Assembly (NCBI GenBank): GCA_910577065.1
Contig: CAJTLD010000076.1
Coordinates: 1-11,471, forward strand
Source: an uncultured Lachnospiraceae bacterium
GTDB taxonomy: Bacteria; Bacillota; Clostridia; Lachnospirales; Lachnospiraceae
Length of the DNA stretch: 11,471 nt
Direction: 5' to 3'
Part shown: piece by piece, positions 1 through 6,890 of the stretch
Layout of the letters: every line of letters starts with the position of its first letter
How positions within the stretch are numbered: position 1 is the first letter of the stretch
Notes under the pieces: generated by a model
What the model was told of the DNA's origin: nothing
The model's database searches: none
What the model saw: only the letters and a program-made list of their open reading frames with translations
Position numbers and translations under genes: made by a program

Positions 1-135
1 TCCCCTGTCCTCTGGCTGACTGCGGTTTTGGCAAGCTTTACGATATGTGGCTTCCGCTTCCCAAATCTTCCTAATGGGTGCAGCCCTTTACCACAACTTT
101 TTGTGTCGGCATTATACCGAATGAATGCAGATTGA
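1..135 (+). other. Possible 3' end of a truncated reading frame, unrecognised
   Basis: The first plus-strand frame is open from the window edge for 44 codons and ends at a TGA (133-135). It reads like a short cysteine- and proline-containing tail ending in LYRMNAD, which I cannot assign to a family. The other frames and the reverse strand are broken by stops. It could be the C-terminus of a gene starting outside the window, a remnant of a mobile element, or chance. The stop lies inside the left arm of the inverted repeat at 128-154. The rest of the 1-357 stretch shows no further gene, only the repeat and the promoter described separately. Confidence 0.2.
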
Positions 136-154
136 ACTACTAATGTTCAATCTG
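128..154. repeat. Perfect 10-bp inverted repeat (hairpin) with 7-nt loop
   Basis: CAGATTGAAC at 128-137 is the exact reverse complement of GTTCAATCTG at 145-154, separated by TACTAAT. As RNA this is a 10-bp stem with a 7-nt loop. No T-run follows on either strand, so it is not a normal intrinsic terminator. It could be an operator for a dimeric repressor, an mRNA 3' processing hairpin, or the end of a mobile element. The nearest downstream gene is the GrpB-family gene, about 200 bases away. Confidence 0.5.
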
Positions 155-296
155 ATAGCGCAAATATCACGCTAAGTGGGGGATGGAGTACTAGCCATTA
201 TTATATAAAAACGGGATGAAATGCGCAAGGGCATAAAATACTGTGACGGAATCTGGAAGGCGGTAATGCGTATTTCTGATTTTTAAGGGAATCTGC

Positions 297-327
297 TTGT
301 CATTTTGGTTTTATTTTGTGTTATACT
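297..327 (+). promoter_or_regulatory. Probable sigma-A promoter for the GrpB-family gene
   Basis: An extended -10 element, TG-T-TATACT, lies at 319-327, with a TTGTCA -35-like hexamer at 297-302. The 19-nt spacer is slightly long, but the TGn extension compensates. The transcription start would fall near 334. A strong AAAGGAG ribosome site at 345-351 follows, six bases before the ATG at 358. The call rests on consensus matching only. Confidence 0.5.
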
Positions 328-357
328 TGTTACAGGAATATTATAAAGGAGCCGTAA

Positions 358-936
358 ATGGAAAAAGAACTTTCTGAAATGTCATTGGAAGAACTCTGGG
401 AACTGTTCCCGATAGTCCTGGTTGCTCCGGATGACAGATGGACGCTCAATTATCGGGGGATGGAAGCATTTTTAAAAGAAATATTATCCGGCTGTGCGGT
501 GGAGCGGATCAGTCATATCGGAAGTACGGCGGTTTATGGGATATGGGCCAAGAATATTGTGGATATGCTTATCGAAGTATCCAAGGACGCCGATATGCAA
601 AAAATAGCAGAGGTTATGAAAAACAATGGATTTATACAGATGTCGGCAGGAAGCAGCCGCTGTTCTTTTAACCGCGGATACACGAAAAAGGGTTTTGCAG
701 AAAACGTATATCATGTGCATCTGCGCTATGCGGGAGACAATGATGAATTGTATTTTCGGGATTATTTAAATGAGCATCCGCAGGTGGCGAAGGACTATGA
801 AACTATGAAAATGAAGCTGTGGAAGCAATACGGGCATAACAGGGACGCGTATACGGATGCAAAGACGGCGTTTATAAAAAAATGGACGTCTGAAGCAAAA
901 AGAGAGTATCCGGGAAGGTATTATGCGTCCAATTGA
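358..936 (+). CDS. GrpB/UPF0157 family nucleotidyltransferase-fold protein
   Basis: This 192-residue protein belongs to the GrpB (UPF0157) family, a branch of the nucleotidyltransferase fold superfamily whose substrate is generally unknown. The name comes from similarity to a glutamate-rich protein and not from the heat-shock factor GrpE. The signature is visible: ISHIGSTAV (residues about 52-60), then AKNIVDMLIEV, in which the GS pair and the downstream aspartate correspond to the family active site. Later come YHVHLR and the conserved tail FRDYLNEHP...YGHNRDAYTDAKTAFI. Length is normal for a single-domain member. The ATG at 358 is supported by AAAGGAG six bases upstream. It is cytoplasmic, with no signal peptide or membrane segment. 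It is followed 75 bases later by the lipoprotein gene, but nothing ties their functions together. Family assignment is secure; the reaction is unknown. Confidence 0.9.
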   Translation: MEKELSEMSLEELWELFPIVLVAPDDRWTLNYRGMEAFLKEILSGCAVERISHIGSTAVYGIWAKNIVDMLIEVSKDADMQKIAEVMKNNGFIQMSAGSSRCSFNRGYTKKGFAENVYHVHLRYAGDNDELYFRDYLNEHPQVAKDYETMKMKLWKQYGHNRDAYTDAKTAFIKKWTSEAKREYPGRYYASN

Positions 937-1011
937 TAAAGTGAATAAAGCGTCTGTCTTTGGAACATAATAGAAAAAATAAAACTATTTATGTGAAGGA
1001 GATATTATCGT

Positions 1012-1965
1012 ATGAAGAAAAGAGCAGCACTACTGGCCCTTTCTGCAATTACTTTAGCGGCAGCCGCTGCGGGCTGCGGGAGAGGGGACGGACAGGTGAA
1101 GGATAATAATACGGGCATGGCCGGGACAGAGGATGCGATAGACCATACGGGTACGGAAGCAGCCGTAGGAACCGAAAACGGAACCAGCCAGCTTCAGCTT
1201 GGGAACGCGGTGGAGATTCCGGTCAGCTTTGACGGTCAGCTTGCGGAAACCGACGCCCATGAGCGTTTGGAGCGGGTTATTACGGCTTACTGTAATGTTC
1301 CGGAAGAAGAGTATGGGCATGTGCGCTATTATTATAATTATGTAGATTTAAACGGGGACAGCAAAAATGAAATTCTTGCGCTGGTTTTGGGGAAGGATGT
1401 GGAAGGGATCAAGGGCAATGTGCTGCTTTGGATGGATGCGGAGGATTCAGGTGCGGGTGCGGACGCCGTATGGCAGGCGTTTAAAAATGTGGGGACGCCG
1501 ATTTATATCAGCAACCATATGACGGGAGGATACCGGGATTTGATTATCCCGGAAGATGCGAATGTAGTAGCCGGTACGGAGGGCGCCGGCTTAGATACGG
1601 TAGGCGGGGTCAGCATAGAGGAGCAGGAAGAAGCCGTATCCGCCACAACCAATGGAACCGGGGTGGAGGGCATCGGAGCCGGGAGCGCCGGAGCGGATGC
1701 TGCCGGGACGGACACGGCGGGAGGCTCAAACCCGGTGGAAGCCGCCGCGCAAAGCGATACGTCCGGCGCAGACGGGTTAGCCCCGGCTTCCGTGGATCAG
1801 CAGTACCGTCTGCTTTTATGGAACGGGGAGCGTTACCAGAGAATAGAGGAGGGGCAGGCGCTGTTTTCGTTGGCCGGTTACGAGGGCCTGGCTATTTTGA
1901 CTAATAACATAGAAAGCGACCTTGTAAATGATAACTATCATTTTCTGGGAGAAGCGATGCGTTAA
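1012..1965 (+). CDS. Secreted lipoprotein of unknown function with low-complexity insertion
   Basis: This is a 317-residue predicted lipoprotein. Residues 1-21 form a signal peptide (MKKR, then an alanine/leucine-rich core) ending in a lipobox-like AAGC, so cleavage and lipidation would occur at Cys22. A short acidic Gly/Thr-rich linker follows. The folded part begins near residue 65 and contains DLNGDSKNE (112-120), an acidic calcium-loop-like motif common in extracellular proteins, followed by hydrophobic strands. Residues about 181-262 are a Gly/Ala/Thr/Asp-rich disordered stretch. The sequence on either side (RDLIIP before, YRLLLWNGERY after) reads like parts of one beta-rich domain. AAGGAG at 996-1001 supports the start. 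It probably sits on the outer face of the membrane. I do not recognise a named family and infer no enzymatic activity. A substrate-binding or scaffold role is possible but unproven. Confidence 0.8.
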   Translation: MKKRAALLALSAITLAAAAAGCGRGDGQVKDNNTGMAGTEDAIDHTGTEAAVGTENGTSQLQLGNAVEIPVSFDGQLAETDAHERLERVITAYCNVPEEEYGHVRYYYNYVDLNGDSKNEILALVLGKDVEGIKGNVLLWMDAEDSGAGADAVWQAFKNVGTPIYISNHMTGGYRDLIIPEDANVVAGTEGAGLDTVGGVSIEEQEEAVSATTNGTGVEGIGAGSAGADAAGTDTAGGSNPVEAAAQSDTSGADGLAPASVDQQYRLLLWNGERYQRIEEGQALFSLAGYEGLAILTNNIESDLVNDNYHFLGEAMR

Positions 1966-2022
1966 ACAAGAGAAAAATACCGCTGCCCGGCGTGCCTGAT
2001 AAGTAAGCCGCGGCGAATTGCG

Positions 2023-2032
2023 AAGGGGGAGG
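2023..2032 (+). promoter_or_regulatory. Ribosome binding site that fixes the PAP start
   Basis: The purine tract AAGGGGGAGG lies six bases before ATG 2039. The frame also has an in-phase TTG at 2018, seven codons upstream. Starting there would put this ribosome site inside the coding region and would have no good ribosome site of its own. The ATG at 2039 is therefore chosen. Confidence 0.75.
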
Positions 2033-2038
2033 ATAGGG

Positions 2039-3520
2039 ATGCTTAAAAATTATGAAATCCGCAGATACCAGATGCCCGAGGAGGAAATAAAGGTTCTGGT
2101 GAAAGAAAAGAAAAAGGAACTTGCGTTACAGCAGCAGCTTATAAAAGAACATAAGCTGCCGGTACTTGTCTTGCTGGAAGGATGGGGCGCGGCCGGGAAA
2201 GGGACTTTGATAGGAAATCTGATTCAGGAACTGGATCCGCGTTTTTTTAAAGTTATAAATATGGACGCGCCGGATGAACAGGAGAAGCGAAAGCCGTTTC
2301 TGTGGCGGTATATGGAACAGATCCCGGAGGCGGGCAAGTTTGTGTTCTGGGATTCCGGCTGGCTGGAGGAATTGGCAGACGGCGTAATAAGCGGGCAGAT
2401 GAGCGATATGGCTTTAGAAGAGCGGATGCGGCAGATCCGGATTTTTGACCGGCAGTTAAAGGACAACGGTTATCTGGTTGTAAAGCTGTTTTTACAAATA
2501 CCCCGGGACGAGCAGAAACGCAGAATGGAGGCTCTTTTAGATAAGAAAGATACAAGATGGCGCGTATCTGCGAGGGATATCCGGCAGGCGAAGAAACGAA
2601 AAGATCATGAGAGGGCGTACGACCGGATTCTGGAAGCGACCAATACCGGATATGTGCCGTGGCATATTGTGGATGCCATGGATAAAAAACAGGCGCTTTT
2701 GCAAACCCTGCATATCCTGACCAACCAGATCAACCAGGCAGTGGAAAATGCGCGGATATTGCCGGAAATCCTGCATAAAGATTATCCGCTGCTTAAAATG
2801 CCGCTGCTGTCAAATGTTCCTTTGGATCAGGAAATGTCAGAGGAGGAGTACAAGGTACGTTTAAAAGAACTGCAAAAGAAACTCAAGAAGCTTCATAACC
2901 GCATTTACCGCCTGCGGATTCCGGTGGTGATTGCATATGAAGGATGGGATGCCGCCGGAAAGGGCGGGAACATTAAACGGCTGGCGTCGGCCTTAGATCC
3001 GCGCGGGTTTGAAGTGCATCCGATTGCGTCGCCGGAGCCGCACGAAAAGGCAAGGCATTATCTGTGGCGGTTTTACCACAGGCTTCCGAAGGACGGGCAT
3101 ATTGCAATTTTTGACCGCAGCTGGTACGGCAGGGTAATGGTGGAGCGATTAGAGGGCTTTTGCTCTGAAAACGACTGGAAGCGTGCGTATAATGAAATCA
3201 ATGAGTTTGAAAAGGAACTGTCGGACTGGGGCGCCGTGGTAATTAAGTTCTGGGTGCACATTGATAAAGAAACGCAGCTTGCCAGGTTTACCGAACGCGC
3301 AAATACGCCCGGGAAAGAGTGGAAGATTACAGAGGAGGACTGGAGAAACAGGGAAAAGTGGGACGCGTACGAACAGGCGGTGAATGAAATGATTGCAAGA
3401 ACCTCAACGGAGAACGCGCCCTGGTATATTGTGCAGTCGAATAATAAATATTACGCCCGTATCCAGGCAATCGAAATTCTGATACGGGAGATTGAGAAAA
3501 GGGTGGGGCGGGAGAAGTAG
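2039..3520 (+). CDS. pap: Polyphosphate:AMP phosphotransferase, two-domain PPK2 (class II)
   Basis: This 493-residue cytoplasmic enzyme has two tandem PPK2 P-loop kinase domains. The length and layout are those of polyphosphate:AMP phosphotransferase, which transfers phosphate from inorganic polyphosphate to AMP to give ADP. Domain 1 (about 10-240) has Walker A EGWGAAGKGT (47-56), but its Walker B region reads FWDSGW and lacks the usual Arg and the YGRV segment. Domain 2 (about 270-490) keeps both: EGWDAAGKGGN (301-311) and FDRSWYGRVMVERLEG (358-373), then a basic lid region with RFTERANTPGKEWK. This matches the known pattern in which the C-terminal half is catalytic and the N-terminal half is degenerate. 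The gene lies 73 bases after the lipoprotein gene without an obvious terminator between them. Its neighbour across the window is a polyphosphate polymerase, so both making and using polyphosphate are encoded here. Nucleotide preference cannot be read from sequence alone. Confidence 0.92.
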   Translation: MLKNYEIRRYQMPEEEIKVLVKEKKKELALQQQLIKEHKLPVLVLLEGWGAAGKGTLIGNLIQELDPRFFKVINMDAPDEQEKRKPFLWRYMEQIPEAGKFVFWDSGWLEELADGVISGQMSDMALEERMRQIRIFDRQLKDNGYLVVKLFLQIPRDEQKRRMEALLDKKDTRWRVSARDIRQAKKRKDHERAYDRILEATNTGYVPWHIVDAMDKKQALLQTLHILTNQINQAVENARILPEILHKDYPLLKMPLLSNVPLDQEMSEEEYKVRLKELQKKLKKLHNRIYRLRIPVVIAYEGWDAAGKGGNIKRLASALDPRGFEVHPIASPEPHEKARHYLWRFYHRLPKDGHIAIFDRSWYGRVMVERLEGFCSENDWKRAYNEINEFEKELSDWGAVVIKFWVHIDKETQLARFTERANTPGKEWKITEEDWRNREKWDAYEQAVNEMIARTSTENAPWYIVQSNNKYYARIQAIEILIREIEKRVGREK

Positions 3521-3560
3521 CTTTTTGTATTGCGGGATTGTAATAAATACATAAAAGAAG

Positions 3561-3589
3561 TTGCCTTTTGCCATAAATTTTGCTAGGAT
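3561..3589 (+). promoter_or_regulatory. Probable promoter of the two-gene HD/PRTase cassette
   Basis: TTGCCT at 3561-3566 is followed, after exactly 17 bases, by TAGGAT at 3584-3589, with a TG extension at 3581-3582 (TGcTAGGAT). The transcription start would be near 3596, just before the AAAAGGAGATGGAG purine tract that precedes the ATG at 3620. This makes the following pair of genes an independent transcription unit, apart from the PAP gene that ends at 3520. No operator-like repeat is evident around it. Confidence 0.55.
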
Positions 3590-3619
3590 AAACAAAAAGG
3601 AGATGGAGAATCACAACTT

Positions 3620-4015
3620 ATGTATACGAATGAGATATTATTTATGGATAAATTTTTGTCAAAATTGAAGATGATGCATGTTGGCAGTATCCCTTTTCGG
3701 ACAAATGCATACAGGGCCGGCGTACATGCAATGAAGCGCTATTATGAAAAAAACGTTCATTTGCTGGACGAAAATCTTTCGGATATCGGTCTGTTATTTT
3801 TAAACGGCGGTCAGAAGGATTTTGCAGACGCAATTATGGCGGTCAACGGAGGGCGTATTTCTTTGCAGAATCCCCGTCTTGAAAAAGCTTCCATCCAAAT
3901 GACAAAGAAAAGGGCGCAGTTAGGCCTGACGGATAATGAATTGGAAATACCGGATTCGTTTATTACGGAAATCACGCAGGCGTTTTGCGACGCGGCGGAC
4001 GTTTTGGTAATGTAA
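3620..4015 (+). CDS. Uncharacterised 131-residue protein upstream of HD/PRTase gene
   Basis: I do not recognise this family. The protein is a small soluble one, predicted mainly helical, without signal peptide, membrane segment, cysteine cluster or obvious catalytic motif. Its N-terminal half is basic and aromatic (KLKMMHVG, RAGVHAMKRYYEKN). The middle is hydrophobic with a LLFLNGGQKDFADAI stretch. The C-terminal part is acidic, with SFITEITQAFCDAADVLVM at the end. The ATG at 3620 has GGAG at 3605-3608 (11-nt spacing) and AAAAGGAGA slightly further upstream; a second Met at residue 9 has no ribosome site. The stop is 33 bases before the next start, so the two genes are almost certainly co-transcribed. 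Tight coupling to a large HD/phosphoribosyltransferase-like protein suggests a partner, sensor or regulator of that protein. That is inference from position only. Confidence 0.75.
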   Translation: MYTNEILFMDKFLSKLKMMHVGSIPFRTNAYRAGVHAMKRYYEKNVHLLDENLSDIGLLFLNGGQKDFADAIMAVNGGRISLQNPRLEKASIQMTKKRAQLGLTDNELEIPDSFITEITQAFCDAADVLVM

Positions 4016-4048
4016 TAAAACAGATAAGACACAACAAGGGGAACAGGT

Positions 4049-6775
4049 ATGAAAGTATACGAGTTGTTAGAGAAAGAGCAGATAAGGGAATTTCGTAATG
4101 AAATCAATTTATTTGCCGAAAAGGTACTGGAATCCTATTTGCAGAATCTGGGCAGTTGTGTTGGCCAGCCTGAAAGCAAGGAAATATTTGATCCCATCTG
4201 GGGGCCGGTGGAATTGAACGCCGGTGAAATTATCCTGCTGGACAGCCCTATTATTCAGAGGCTGCGGAAGATAAAACAATTGGGGCTTGCCAGTTATGTC
4301 TACTGCGGGGCGGATTATTCCAGATTTTCCCATACGTTAGGCGTTTTTTGGCTTGCGAACGAAATGGCTGAAATTATACATAAACAGCTTGTGAAAGCAA
4401 GGGGAGAAGACGCCGTTAATTTCATTCAAATTGTAAGGTTAGCCGCTTTGTTCCATGATACGGGGCATATGTTTTTCAGCCATGTGACGGAGCGTTATTT
4501 TGTAGAAAACGATAAATGCCACAGATTCCATGAAATCAAGAAGGCGATAGAAGTGTTTTGCAAAGCCATTGACGACAATGTTTCGCTGCATGAAATGATC
4601 AGCGTGATGATTGTGAACTCTCCGGCCGTAAAGAAATTACTGTTAAAAGTTGCTCCTGTACTTGAGTTCCAAAACGTATGTTCAGACGAGGATATTACAA
4701 AAATTACAGAATACATTTCCTGCCTGATTATTGGGCAGGCAAACGACGCGTTCATGTTGCCGTATTACCAGATTATCAACGGCCCCATAGACGCGGATAA
4801 GTGCGATTACTTATCCAGGGATTCGCATGCCACCAATATTCCGGTTGCAGTGGATATTTTCCGGTTAATCCACAAACTGAGCGTTACGAAGGACAAACTG
4901 CCGGACACGCTGCCGGATACGAAACTCTGGGAAGACGATAAAAACGGGGACGTCTATTATCCTACGATAAAATCTTCTGCCACGGAGGCGCTCAATCAGC
5001 TTATGATGGCCCGATCCATTATGTATAACAGCGTGTATTACCACCAGAAAGTGCGGACGGCTGAAACGATGTTTCGTAGTATCCTGGAGGATTTAAACGA
5101 AATTAAAGTAGAAGCGGTCAGGAATTTTACGGAAATCATGCTGATAACCGACGATGTCTTCGGCTATTACTGCTTTTCGATTTTAAGCGCAGGCTGCGCC
5201 AACCAAAAACAGCTCAGGCATATTACGGAGCAGTTAAACAGGATCAATTTCAGGATGTTATATAAACGGGCGTGTTCTATTGATATGGAGCAGATTCTTT
5301 CTCTCAGCGAAGAAAAGGAATTTATGCTGGATCGCCATATGTTTATGCTGTCCAATTCAAATGCAATCAAGCGGATAGAACGGGAAACAAAAGAGCAGTA
5401 CAACAGGATCTGTTCGCTGTTAAACAAAGAAGACAGCTGCGACTGTTCTTTTATGATTATGGATTTTCCGAAAGTCAGATCGAGCGATTCCATTCCGAAT
5501 ATTTATATCAGCTACGGAAACGGCGCCGTAAGGAATTACTCCGAAATTTTCCAGGCCGGTACCTGGATAGAAAGTAAGGAAAGCCGCCACAGAGAGCAAT
5601 ATCTGGTCAGCAACTGCGAACATCGGGAATTGGCGTTTTTAGCGCTGCAGAAAGTTTTATATACGACGTACGGCGCGTATTTACTGGACAGCGCAGCCGC
5701 ATGCTCGAAGGTATCGCCGGAGGAAATTAAAAAAAGAAAAAGGCGATTATTGTCAAAGAATTACTATTCCGACGCTCTGATGCTGGCTTCTGAAATTATC
5801 ATTCCGGATTTTGACAGGAAAATAGATGAGGTTTGCAGGAAATATCAAACCTATGAGGGCGTAAAAGGAAAAATAATCACCAAAGAAAACCTAAATTCTT
5901 TTTTGCTGCAGTTTTTACAGATTCATCAGACGGAGGATAACTGCCGGTGTTTGCTGGACGGCGTACTGAAGATTTTGCTGCATGGAATTTATATAGACCG
6001 CAAAACATTCGGCAGTAAAATGGAACTTCTGTTTCAAAAAATACAGGCGGTTTCGCAGGCGTTGTATGTATGCCCTTTAGGAAGCGTAACCGACAGCGGC
6101 GTGCATATGACGTATTACCTGAATGATTTAAACGGCAGCGGCCTGCAGATTCAGACATACAGTTCCCTTCAGGAGGCGCTGTATAATAGTAAAAAAGGAG
6201 ACAGCATCGTTTTGTTCGACGACGGCGCATATTCCGGAAAACAGATAGGTTCTATACTGGAAGAATATATGGGAGTGCCGGAGGAAAACCGTTTGACACA
6301 GGAGAGCCATGTAAAGCCCCTTACGGAAGAAGAAAAGCGGCAGATAAAAGAACGAAACGTTTATATTGCATACATATGTTTAAACGCCAAAAACAGCGCT
6401 TCTATTACTAAGGCGGCAAAAGACGTCGGAATACAGATTAAAAGTATAGAGTATATCTACGATATGCAGGAAAAAGCGTTTGATAAGGACCTAGAGATAT
6501 TTGAAGATGATCATCAAAGGGATTTATTGAAAGAATGTTTCTATAATATCGGCCTGCAGATTTTAACTTCTGTTAAAAAAGAAGGGGATTCTTTCAAAAA
6601 AGGCTGGACGCAGGAACGGGCAGAGAAAGGGGCTTTGGGGTACAACGATGCGCAGCAGATGGTGATATTAAAGTCCAGCGTCCCAACGTATACAATGACG
6701 GCTTTCTGGCTGGAGGGGGGCATATTTGAAGGGAATACCTGGAATCCTCTGTTTGCCAGGACAAATAAACCTTAG
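4049..6775 (+). CDS. SAMHD1-like HD phosphohydrolase fused to PRTase-like domain
   Basis: This is a 908-residue, apparently cytoplasmic multidomain protein. The N-terminal domain (about 50-350) is an HD phosphohydrolase of the SAMHD1/dGTPase branch. RFSHTLG (92-98) supplies the first histidine (His95), LFHDTGH (134-140) the His136-Asp137 pair plus His140, FSHV (143-146) another histidine, and DADKCDYLSRDS (248-259) the final metal-binding Asp250, in the order and spacing of SAMHD1. Family members remove triphosphate from dNTPs or hydrolyse other phosphoesters. A long helical middle region (about 350-600) has no motif I can name. Near the C-terminus, PLGSVTDSG (676-684) and DSIVLFDDGAYSGKQI (718-733) look like a phosphoribosyltransferase fold: the DD plus SG resemble a PRPP-binding loop, as in the PRTase-CE class predicted in bacterial conflict systems. 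AAGGGG seven bases before the ATG supports the start. The HD call is strong, the PRTase call moderate. Substrates and defence role are inferred. Confidence 0.85.
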   Translation: MKVYELLEKEQIREFRNEINLFAEKVLESYLQNLGSCVGQPESKEIFDPIWGPVELNAGEIILLDSPIIQRLRKIKQLGLASYVYCGADYSRFSHTLGVFWLANEMAEIIHKQLVKARGEDAVNFIQIVRLAALFHDTGHMFFSHVTERYFVENDKCHRFHEIKKAIEVFCKAIDDNVSLHEMISVMIVNSPAVKKLLLKVAPVLEFQNVCSDEDITKITEYISCLIIGQANDAFMLPYYQIINGPIDADKCDYLSRDSHATNIPVAVDIFRLIHKLSVTKDKLPDTLPDTKLWEDDKNGDVYYPTIKSSATEALNQLMMARSIMYNSVYYHQKVRTAETMFRSILEDLNEIKVEAVRNFTEIMLITDDVFGYYCFSILSAGCANQKQLRHITEQLNRINFRMLYKRACSIDMEQILSLSEEKEFMLDRHMFMLSNSNAIKRIERETKEQYNRICSLLNKEDSCDCSFMIMDFPKVRSSDSIPNIYISYGNGAVRNYSEIFQAGTWIESKESRHREQYLVSNCEHRELAFLALQKVLYTTYGAYLLDSAAACSKVSPEEIKKRKRRLLSKNYYSDALMLASEIIIPDFDRKIDEVCRKYQTYEGVKGKIITKENLNSFLLQFLQIHQTEDNCRCLLDGVLKILLHGIYIDRKTFGSKMELLFQKIQAVSQALYVCPLGSVTDSGVHMTYYLNDLNGSGLQIQTYSSLQEALYNSKKGDSIVLFDDGAYSGKQIGSILEEYMGVPEENRLTQESHVKPLTEEEKRQIKERNVYIAYICLNAKNSASITKAAKDVGIQIKSIEYIYDMQEKAFDKDLEIFEDDHQRDLLKECFYNIGLQILTSVKKEGDSFKKGWTQERAEKGALGYNDAQQMVILKSSVPTYTMTAFWLEGGIFEGNTWNPLFARTNKP

Positions 6776-6798
6776 ACAAAAATATCCGAAAGACCGAT

Positions 6799-6844
6799 AG
6801 AGCGTGTTTGAAATGTAAAGTTGCACAAATTTCAAACACGCTTT
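6799..6844. terminator. Strong hairpin between convergent genes, likely bidirectional terminator
   Basis: AGCGTGTTTGAAAT (6801-6814) and ATTTCAAACACGCT (6829-6842) form a perfect 14-bp stem around a 14-nt loop. A G-T wobble and one more A-T pair extend it outward. It sits between the convergent HD/PRTase gene (ends 6775) and CotH gene (ends 6891). The tract after it on the plus strand is only moderately T-rich (CTTTAATACTTTATT), and on the minus strand a T-run comes some 15 bases later. It is therefore a weaker intrinsic terminator than the stem alone suggests, but position and symmetry fit a shared terminator for both operons. Confidence 0.65.
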
Positions 6845-6890
6845 AATACTTTATTCGGCCAGAAATTGAAGTTTGCAGTACCGGCAGGAA

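Noticed and set aside
128..154. Rho-independent terminator
   Set aside because: The stem is AT-rich and no run of T follows on either strand.
2018..2038. TTG start adding seven residues to PAP
   Set aside because: The added codons are the ribosome binding site of the ATG at 2039.
3620..6775. Toxin-antitoxin pair
   Set aside because: The second gene is far larger than usual toxins, the first has no DNA-binding motif I can see, and the promoter has no operator repeat. A partner-enzyme pair fits better.
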